Origin: Cephalothrix simula
Lineage: Eukaryota > Nemertea > Palaeonemertea > Archinemertea > Cephalotrichidae
DNA length: 14,406 bases
Assembly: GCA_035591015.1 (NCBI GenBank)
Contig: JAXIUW010067785.1
Location: 1-14,406, forward strand
Direction: 5' to 3'
Of the stretch, positions 8,701-14,406 are shown piece by piece. A program made the translations under genes and the position numbers. The notes beneath the pieces are model-generated. The model saw nothing but the letters and a program-made list of their open reading frames with translations. It was not told the DNA's origin and did not search any database. Numbering within the stretch: position 1 is the first letter of the stretch; each line of letters begins with the position of its first letter.

Positions 8701-9510
8701 AAATATAAGAGATACTTCTATATACATCAGTAGATCAAAAGTAACCAAAGAGACCAGCACTATGTGGGCAGTTTCTTGAATACCAAAGTAGATGTAAAAG
8801 TTGATGCAGAGATGTAGCAGATTGGACATGAAAAGTAAATTTAAATGTGCTCAGTTGAATATGCAAGCTTATTTACGTAATGAGATATATACGGTGTCTT
8901 TCAAGGTGCAAGAAAAGTTGGAAAAATAATTCTCTGGTCAAAATGAACTGGCAAGTATCAATATTTTTGCACAGAAATATAAATTAAACCTGTAACATAA
9001 ATCAAATGCAAGGATAAAGCCTGTTGTTAGTAGTAATCACAAAATACATACCAGAGTAATATACTTTCTTTTAATTTTTCCTTTAAAAAATTTTTTAAAG
9101 AGTCAATTAATTTAAGTAAGAGTCAATTTTCTTTTGAAAAATGAAGTTGAAACACCAATGAGTTATTGGAAATCCAAAATTTATATCTTGAAATCCGAAA
9201 TGTTCAGACGTAGCACCTTTTTCGACAGTCTCCGTTTTCACTCTGTTTAATTCAAATGTTGAAGGATGAGAAAGTGTTCTTTATAATCAACCAGTTAGTA
9301 AATCCATTATGAACTGTTCCAAAAAGTGAAATAAATGTTCCAAAAATGATCAGAAGTACCTGACAACATCCCATTTGCATTGTTGTAAGAAATAAAGTTA
9401 CATAGCACATTTAATCCCTCTAGTGGATGATTTTCTTCTTAATCCGTTTAAGTGGAGGTTTTCTTCTCTACGAATCTTCACAGACAATGTAACCCACATA
9501 GTGATGGTAA
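8701..9510 (-). other. 810-bp foreign segment captured inside the LTR
   Basis: It has no similarity to the other LTR copies. On the minus strand it starts with TTACCATCACTATG directly after the LTR's TTTTAG, where the splice donor GTAAGAT should be. A small open frame (9499-9398, 33 codons, Lys/Arg-rich, containing SVKIRREENLHLNGL) begins 11 bases in. A hydrophobic open stretch (from 8829 across the junction into LTR sequence) is also present. The latter part is AT-rich and has no poly(A) at the junction. It could be one or more downstream exons, a leftover of the element's internal region, or unrelated genomic DNA. Confidence 0.55.
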
Positions 9511-9920
9511 CTAAAATACTGATATCCTTGCAAAATAAAACACAAATATATCCAAAAGGTCCGATAAATCTGAAAAAGAAGAGTCGGAGTGTCGTCTCTC
9601 TCTCTCTTCCAGAAACTTTTAAGTGCCTGAATTTTTAGAAATATCTAATCATGATAATTTTGATAAGTATCGGCTCTCATTGGCTAGTTTCATTTAATAT
9701 ATGCGCCAAGAGAGCACGTGCCAAAATGGTCCACTAAATCCCCAATCTCCAAACCCCCTTTTGACGTCAGTCCATAATGTTTTAACAGTGAAATTTTATA
9801 TTTAATTTGCCTAATCCAGCTGGTGGCTAATTGCCTAATCCAGCTGTTGCCTAATCATTCCTACTCTTCCTCTTCCCATAAATTTTTGAATGCCTGTCAT
9901 TCATACGACCTACACACCTT
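9511..9920 (-). repeat. 410-bp duplicated LTR segment, upstream copy
   Basis: This copy is contiguous with the true LTR start (9921-10210). On the minus strand it ends at TTTTAG, exactly the exon side of the LTR splice donor, and then switches to foreign sequence. It keeps CACGTG (9715-9720), the CRE TGACGTCA (9762-9769) and the E-boxes at 9817-9822 and 9841-9846. A TATA-like TATTTAAAATA lies on the minus strand at about 9947-9937, some 20-27 nt upstream of the duplication edge at 9920. Confidence 0.75.
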
Positions 9921-10289
9921 TGACAATTTTAATGAATATTTTAAATAAAAATAATACTATTTTTCTGGAAAAATTAAAATTTTAACAAAAGGATTTCATG
10001 AATAATCCCTTACCTGATCAGCTGGCCTGACCCAGGTGGTCTTACTTATCGTTTGGGCACCCGCCCTTTACTTTCCCAAAATTGAAAATGCGTGAGAAAG
10101 TTTTAACCTACATTGACCAAACTAAAATATATGAAAAATCCCCAAGATATGATGATTGCCTATATGTTGCCAAAATGACTTATCATGGTCCATCATGTTG
10201 CCGGTTAACATTAGCAGTTTATGTTGAATAACCGGCCAAAATTTAAAATTTGCGACAAACCTAGCATGTAAAACATTATTATACTCTTG

Positions 10290-10479
10290 CACTCTGTCGG
10301 AGTATTCTAAAGGCTATTCTAGAGCTAGCAAAAATAGTCGCCAGCGATCAGATATGAGAGCGCAGGAACCGTAACATGTTTATTCAATACATGATATTTC
10401 AAAGTTTCGGCGCTCTGATATCTGATCGCTGGTGACTATTTTCGCTAGCGATGGTGACTCTAGAACAGCCTTAAGAGTG
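10290..10479. repeat. long imperfect inverted repeat (foldback / hairpin)
   Basis: The left arm, 10312-10363, pairs with the right arm, 10410-10470. The right arm reads GCGCTCTGATATCTGATCGC and onward, matching the reverse complement of the left arm except for a few substitutions and one insertion of about 9 bp (GATGGTGAC) near the outer end. Outer ends also match weakly, CACTCT at 10290-10295 against AGAGTG at 10474-10479. The loop is about 46 nt. There is no coding frame. It resembles a foldback MITE, or less likely a long-stem hairpin RNA precursor. It lies 80 bp beyond the end of LTR copy B. Confidence 0.65.
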
Positions 10480-10569
10480 TCATCGTGCCCGTATAGTTTG
10501 GGTACGAATTAAGATGGCATCTATTAATTACAGGTGCAATAAGTACTGCGTAGGGGCTATATATATATA

Positions 10570-10905
10570 TTAGAGTCTAATAAGTAATAATTCCGTCAAA
10601 TTATTGGTAATTGATAGTGGCTTAACCGTCATGTTGCACAGATCATTTGAGCCTATGGCTTGAATAACGTATTTAGGCTTAATAAGGTGAATCGTGTGTA
10701 CAACCAATCCTGTTAAGTTGTGATTTCCTGTACTCAATTGTGAAGTTGTCGGACCGCTAATACCTTGAACAATTAGTGGCAAGGTTGATCAAGGTTGAGT
10801 TATAATATTGCCCGATATCGTTGCTGTGCATAAATTTTGCAATTCTCTTAGTGTTGGAATGCCATAATGGAGGTGGTATCTTGTTTGGAACCTGACCACC
10901 TATCC
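10570..10905 (-). pseudogene. SGNH/GDSL-hydrolase-like fragment, frameshifted
   Basis: Two minus-strand frames together show the block order of SGNH hydrolases. The first frame has WHSNTKRI (+ about 10843-10866), like block I with the usual Gly replaced by Trp, followed by a TAG (10757-10759). The second frame, open from 10782 to a TAA at 10570, has VQGISGPTTSQL (block II-like) and then IQAIGSNDL, matching the block III GxND motif that helps form the oxyanion hole. A frameshift separates them, and the C-terminal Asp/His block is absent, so it cannot be a working enzyme. SGNH-like domains do occur within retroelement proteins of invertebrates, which fits the Env-like fragment just upstream on the same strand. 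Family call is from motifs only. Confidence 0.42.
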
Positions 10906-11376
10906 ATTGTACAAACCATTTACTGCTGCCTTATTGATCTTTTCAATCATAGAAACAGCGTTACTTATACGATTACCTGTTTTGTTCATGAATGACGACA
11001 TTTTGTTAGATATTCTTATAATTTCATGAGCTGTTAAATTTGCACATTTTTCCATGTGTCTGAACTGAACGCACTGAAGAGTATATCGATATCTTTCTGT
11101 GTTGCCGTTCCATACAATGCATTGTGAAGATCCCCCATAAAATTCAAAGCTCCTCGTTTTCTTCGCATTTCTTGGACATCTTCACGGTGTGTAATTATAT
11201 GTTTTATCATCTTTATAGAATCTTTAAATCGTTTTAATGGAGGCCTTTCTCTGTCGTCTTTTCTCTGATGAAATTTGTGGCAAGTCTATTCTGAATATGA
11301 AATGTATTTTCTTGAAGATGTGTCTACTCTGATGCCCATTCCTCGAAATTGAACTGTGGGAGGTGGCGTGTAACTT
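10900..11376 (-). pseudogene. retroviral-type Env-like fusion protein fragment, decayed
   Basis: Three minus-strand open pieces in different frames follow each other: 11376-11286, 11210-11034 and about 11043-10900. The middle piece holds a dibasic RRKR (+ 11154-11165) directly followed by GALNF and a Gly/Leu-rich stretch. This is the layout of a furin-type cleavage site and fusion-peptide start in errantivirus/baculovirus-F-like envelope proteins. The third piece has an amphipathic, Asn/Ile-rich region with an N-glycosylation-like NKT and a coiled-coil-like pattern. The first piece is a short N-terminal-like segment. Stop codons and at least two frameshifts separate the pieces, the region between the first two is mostly lost, and no membrane anchor is visible. 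It is an old, non-functional copy. Confidence 0.45.
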
Positions 11377-11397
11377 TATTGACGCCCTGTTGAGGGA

Positions 11398-11818
11398 TCA
11401 TCTAGTCAACTGAAAATTTGTGACATCAGATGCCGGCGATGTTGGGAGTGAAGGTAATTTGCCCCAATCATCGACGAAGGTATCCCAAGGAGCCACATTA
11501 TACACATTGGATGTGTCTATCACTTGAGGTGGGATTGTACATGAAGTATCAGAAGATTCACTGGCATTGTCATCTTTGGAAGACCCCTGTGCGACCATAC
11601 TTTTCAGTGGCTTTAGTATTTCTTGCTTCCTGTACTACGGCTTCTTCCTCCAAGGTGAGGGAATCAATAGTAGGCAGGGTCGCTGTTGTTCTTCTTGCTT
11701 CGCAGATGAGAACACCGTCATCTCCACTTTCAACAATATTATTGGCGGCCAAAACCAGACAGGACAGTGATGTTGGCCGTACACTTTGGCTTAGTAGATA
11801 GCGGATTGAAAACTGAAT
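11398..11818 (-). pseudogene. acidic Ser/Thr-rich coding remnant, frameshifted
   Basis: Two overlapping minus-strand frames, 11818-11570 and 11598-11398, read as one acidic, hydrophilic protein segment if a single frameshift near 11580-11600 is assumed. The first holds VESGDDGVLI and a Glu-rich run (LTLEEEAVVQEA). The second holds GSSKDDNASESSDTS and then a Trp-containing VAPWDTFVDDWGKL. An opposite-strand frame over the same bases is as long, but its composition is less protein-like. The segment lies directly upstream of the Env-like fragment in the same direction, where the end of a pol or the start of an env reading frame would be expected. No family is recognised. Confidence 0.32.
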
Positions 11819-11821
11819 TTA

Positions 11822-11976
11822 CAAACACCGTCAGTTGTAAAGAGGAGAGGCGAGGGTATCTCATCCCGAACAACATCCAAATCTTTGAATGGAATAAAAG
11901 TATATATGTAATTTATTATTCAATATAAGCAAAATATGCACAATACAGGTATATAATAGTAAGAAATAATCTTCTA
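11822..11976. other. short AT-rich spacer
   Basis: Nothing recognisable lies here beyond AT-rich sequence with ATATAT-type words at 11900-11960. Confidence 0.4.
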
Positions 11977-12273
11977 CTATAGAGAGAGGGCAGTAGCACA
12001 ATAGGCTTTCGTGGCCCCCACTCGGGAAACCATTATTAAAGTAGTTGATTGGATCCGTTTGTGACCGTATTCTGGCGTAGTAAAAAAAAACACGTCAGGG
12101 GGATTATGATCTTTCAAATTGATAACCAAGGTGTCCAAACAAGGGCAAGTACTTATAATCCAATTCAAATTCAATCCGTTGACTTTGTCCATTTTTATCT
12201 CGGTCAAGGTGGATGGAAATGAAACACCTGCGACGAAGGATGCGCGTTCGACTTGTCGTAGTTGTCGTAGTGG
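11977..12273 (-). CDS. unrecognised open segment abutting LTR D
   Basis: A minus-strand frame is open from the LTR D junction to a stop at 11977, about 98 codons. It contains a regularly spaced leucine/hydrophobic pattern around NGLNLNWIISTCPCLDTLVI, reminiscent of one or two leucine-rich repeats, and then a Pro/Phe/Thr-rich tail. An internal ATG is at 12191, but the frame runs upstream of it to the LTR, so the true start, if any, has been separated by the insertion. The segment may be a cut-off exon of a host gene or part of the decayed retroelement downstream. A frame of this length is weak evidence alone. Confidence 0.28.
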   Translation of the reverse strand, partial: PLRQLRQVERASFVAGVSFPSTLTEIKMDKVNGLNLNWIISTCPCLDTLVINLKDHNPPDVFFFTTPEYGHKRIQSTTLIMVSRVGATKAYCATALSL

Positions 12274-13682
12274 TGTGGACGAACACCTGGGGAGGCCACC
12301 ATGTCAACGAACGGCTGGGGATGGCCTCCGGGTACACATCCACCTTGGGATGTATACCAAGGGACCTTAACTGAGTCTAGAGGTCTTGTCTGATATGGGA
12401 CCCCAAAACCTATCCCCGGATTTATTTAGTGATATGTCTAAAAATCGGGTTCATTCCCCAAAAATCTCAGGTGTTGTCATCTAATAGGAACTTAGGATAA
12501 GACATGGCCGGTGGGGCAACCAGTCTTAGCCTCAATTCAAGCCTCTGTTTGTTGAGTCATCCGATCGAGTTCCGTGCAGACATGCCATATGGGCACCAGA
12601 ATATTAATATATATCGAAGGGCGACATAACTTATCTTAGGCCGACTTTAGTTCCGCGGCGCACCCTGAACAGAACTCAATTAGACTCCCCAACAGAACCG
12701 GCGTAGAGGGGTCGGGGACTCAGGAAACTACTTTATAAACCAACAATACGCCAATTAAAAATTTCATTAATAAAAATACACAATATTATAACGCATGAAT
12801 TAGAACTATGATGAAATATAAATATATAATCGTTCCACTGTCGGAATTTCCCATAATTGGTTCGACATGGAATAAATACGTTATGTTAAAAATAGAAATA
12901 TCAAATTAGAATAAAAATTAATATAATCTGATATTATTGGCACGATACCTAAAAATAGCAATATCGTCATTTCTGACTAAAACTAGATTTCAAAAATACA
13001 TACTAAAAAATTTGATATGGTACTGATCTATGGCCAGGTTGTGAGAACTAGGCCGCTGGGCTGGGAGCTCACCCCATAGCAAAGTTATCCTGGCTGTCCC
13101 CTCACGAAGGGCGCCAGGCTAAAAACCTAATTACTGAGATCAGCTGCTGAGATCCTAAGATAAAACACAAAATATCCAAAGTGTGAAAAACAAGAGATCT
13201 GACGAAGAGATCAGGAACAATCTGGAAAAAATTCAAAAAAGAAGTGTCGCCTTTCTGTCTTCCAGAAACTTTTAAGTTCCTGAAATTTTTGGGATGTCCA
13301 ATCATGAAAATTTTGATAAGTATCGGCTCTCATTGGCTAGTTTCATTTAATTTATGCGCCAAGAGAGCAGGTGCCAAAATGGTCCCCACACACCGTTGAC
13401 AATTTTAATGAATATTTTAAAAATAATACTATTTTTCTGGAAAAATTAAAATTTTAACAAAAGGATTTCATTAATAAACCCTTACCCTGATCAGCTGGCC
13501 GGACCCAGGTGGTCTTACTTATCGTTTTGGCGCACGACCTTTGCTTTCCCAAATTGAAAATGCATGAGAAAGTTTTTACCTATATTGACCAAACTAAAAT
13601 ATATGAAAAATCCCCAAAATATGATGATTGCCTATATGTTGCCAAAATAACTTATCATGGTCTATCATGTTGCCGGTTAACA
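12274..13682 (-). mobile_element. solo LTR, copy D (internally deleted, 1409 bp)
   Basis: Same family and direction as A: minus-strand start TGTTAACCGG at 13682 and end GTTCGTCCACA at 12274. Flanks are gtgg (12270-12273) and gtgt (13683-13686), a 4-bp duplication with one difference. Relative to the other copies it lacks one of the two CArG modules and about 180 bp near 13385 that hold the E-box pair. The CACGTG box has become CAGGTG, and the splice donor is lost. Near 12279-12326 the LTR end carries a local duplication, with ACGAAC...CTGGGGA occurring twice. In internal sequence it is closer to A than to B. Confidence 0.68.
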
Positions 13683-13706
13683 GTGTTCGTCGAACGAAGT
13701 CAAAAT

Positions 13707-14221
13707 TGTGGACAAACACCTGGGGAAGTCTGTGCAGACATGCCATATGGGGGCACCAGAATATTAATATATATCGAAGGGTGACATAACTTATCTTAAG
13801 CCGACTTTTAGTTCCGCGGCCGCACCCTGAACAGAACTCAATTAGACTTCCCAACAGAACCGGTGCATAGGGGTCGGGGACTCGGGAAACTACTTTAGAA
13901 ACCAACAATTAGTCAATTTAAAATAAAAACTTATTTTATTAATAAAATACACAATATCATAATGCATGAATTAAAACTAGTGTAAATACATGATCGTTCC
14001 ACTGTCGAAATTTCCCATATTTGGTTCAACAGGGAATATACCAAAAATAATTTATAAAATGATTAACAAAACCGTCCATTGTCGGAATTTCTCATATTTG
14101 GTTCGACATGGAATGAATACGTTAGTCTTTTTGTATAAATGTTTTTAAAAAAAATCACATTAAAATAAAAATGATATAACCTGATATTATTGCCACGATA
14201 CCTAAAATAGCAATATCGTCA
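13707..14221 (-). mobile_element. truncated LTR, copy E
   Basis: It starts with the plus-strand TGTGGACAAACACCTGG characteristic of the LTR end, 24 bp after copy D, in the same direction. About 240 bp are missing near 13731 (the join reads AAGTCT/GTGCAGAC). Similarity stops at CAATATCGTC (14221), after which unrelated sequence follows, so the transcription-start half of the LTR is missing. It keeps an intact CArG box (14015-14024) and a second mutated one. Its internal spacer words match copy B rather than A or D. No target duplication can be assigned because the other end is lost. Confidence 0.65.
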
Positions 14222-14303
14222 GTATTTAATCCTGTGGGTGTACTAATGTAGTGAGCTTCTTCCGTCAACCAATATTTTTTTTGTCTTTATTTAACCCTTT
14301 TAG

Positions 14304-14406
14304 GGACAAGGAATAATGCCGGAATACCATATCTCCGTTCCATATACATTGAATCAAGTCAATTACTACGACTTACCCTGGGCTTCTGTCGTCCGCCAAC
14401 ATCAAG
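14304..14406 (+). CDS. candidate exon at the window edge, unrecognised protein
   Basis: A pyrimidine-rich tract, TTTGTCTTTATTTAACCCTT, ends in TTTTAG and is followed by an open frame to the window end. The frame contains an ATG at 14316 and the protein-like string MPEYHISVPYTLNQVNYY. If the ATG is the start, the bases before it would be 5' UTR of the exon. A second frame is also open over this length. The family is not recognised, and the exon continues outside the window. Confidence 0.33.

Larger units (their letters stand above)
7405..10210 (-). mobile_element. rearranged LTR, copy B, with internal 410-bp duplication and 810-bp insert
   Basis: One insertion of the same LTR family: the minus-strand start TGTTAACCGG lies at 10210 and the end, a diverged GTTCTTTAACA, at 7405. 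A perfect 4-bp target duplication, ttag, flanks the whole thing (7401-7404, 10211-10214), so the parts on both sides of the insert entered the genome together. Order on the minus strand is LTR bases 1-700 (10210-9511), an unrelated 810 bp (9510-8701), then LTR bases from about 291 to the end (8700-7405). The two overlapping copies are more like each other (about 17 differences in 410, no indels, by eye) than either is to copy A. They share a deletion and a CRE that A lacks. Small deletions elsewhere mark further decay. Confidence 0.7.

Noticed and set aside
8641-8829. Hydrophobic minus-strand ORF across the 8700/8701 junction as a membrane protein
   Set aside because: It depends on reading across a rearrangement junction into LTR sequence; the AT-rich composition alone yields hydrophobic codons.
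11430-11801. 123-codon plus-strand ORF, the longest in the window
   Set aside because: It is antisense to the acidic minus-strand segments, has a less protein-like composition and no recognisable motif, and no supporting splice or start context.
10211-12273. The region between copies B and D as the internal part of one provirus with B and D as its two LTRs
   Set aside because: Copy B has its own perfect ttag duplication on both sides, and the sequence next to D has no primer-binding site; the LTRs also belong to different subtypes.
13594-13908. 104-codon minus-strand ORF and similar ORFs spanning LTR ends (259-513, 1899-2208, 12104-12370)
   Set aside because: They run through LTR ends and junctions, are not conserved in frame between copies, and show no protein family features.

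Overview
The window looks like AT-rich, gene-poor, repeat-rich DNA from an animal, probably an invertebrate. Reading frames are short and interrupted, plausible exons carry GT/AG splice signals, and most recognisable structure is retroelement-derived. I see no prokaryotic gene organisation, rRNA, convincing tRNA or CRISPR array. The species cannot be named from the sequence.

The dominant feature is one dispersed repeat family, here read as an LTR of about 1.6 kb with TG...CA ends. All copies lie in the same direction, with the likely transcribed strand being minus. Copy A (456-2062) is full length with a perfect 4-bp target duplication (ctgc). Copy B (7405-10210) also has a perfect 4-bp duplication (ttag) but is rearranged: a 410-bp LTR segment is present twice (8291-8700 and 9511-9920) around 810 bp of unrelated sequence. 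Copy D (12274-13682) is internally deleted. Copy E (13707 to about 14221) starts 24 bp after D and is truncated. The family carries CArG boxes, paired CAGCTG E-boxes, a CACGTG E-box, a full CRE palindrome in some copies, a CCAAT box, a GC-rich hairpin cluster and a consensus splice donor. No gag, pol, primer-binding site or polypurine tract was found next to any copy, so all look like solo or rearranged LTRs.

Region by region: 1-455 and 2063-2140 hold parts of a likely host gene on the minus strand, whose small acidic exon is split by LTR A. 2220-2540 is a block of degenerate CTACCTAAT-like motifs. 2590-4340 holds two weak exon candidates, a GTGAAT-rich stretch, a 15-bp tandem duplication and a degenerate tandem array with a unit of about 118 bp. 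4340-7400 shows nothing I can name. 7405-10210 is the rearranged LTR. 10290-10479 is a long imperfect inverted repeat. 10570-11818 is a decayed minus-strand coding region with an acidic segment, an Env-like fragment with a furin-type RRKR site, and an SGNH/GDSL-hydrolase-like fragment, all separated by stops and frameshifts. 11977-12273 is an unrecognised open segment next to LTR D. The last 103 bases look like the start of a plus-strand exon.

The most interesting object is copy B. One edge of its 410-bp duplication falls exactly at the LTR's splice donor, and the other falls 20-27 nt downstream of a TATA-like sequence. That is what would be expected if reverse transcription had incorporated a spliced, LTR-initiated transcript into the LTR.
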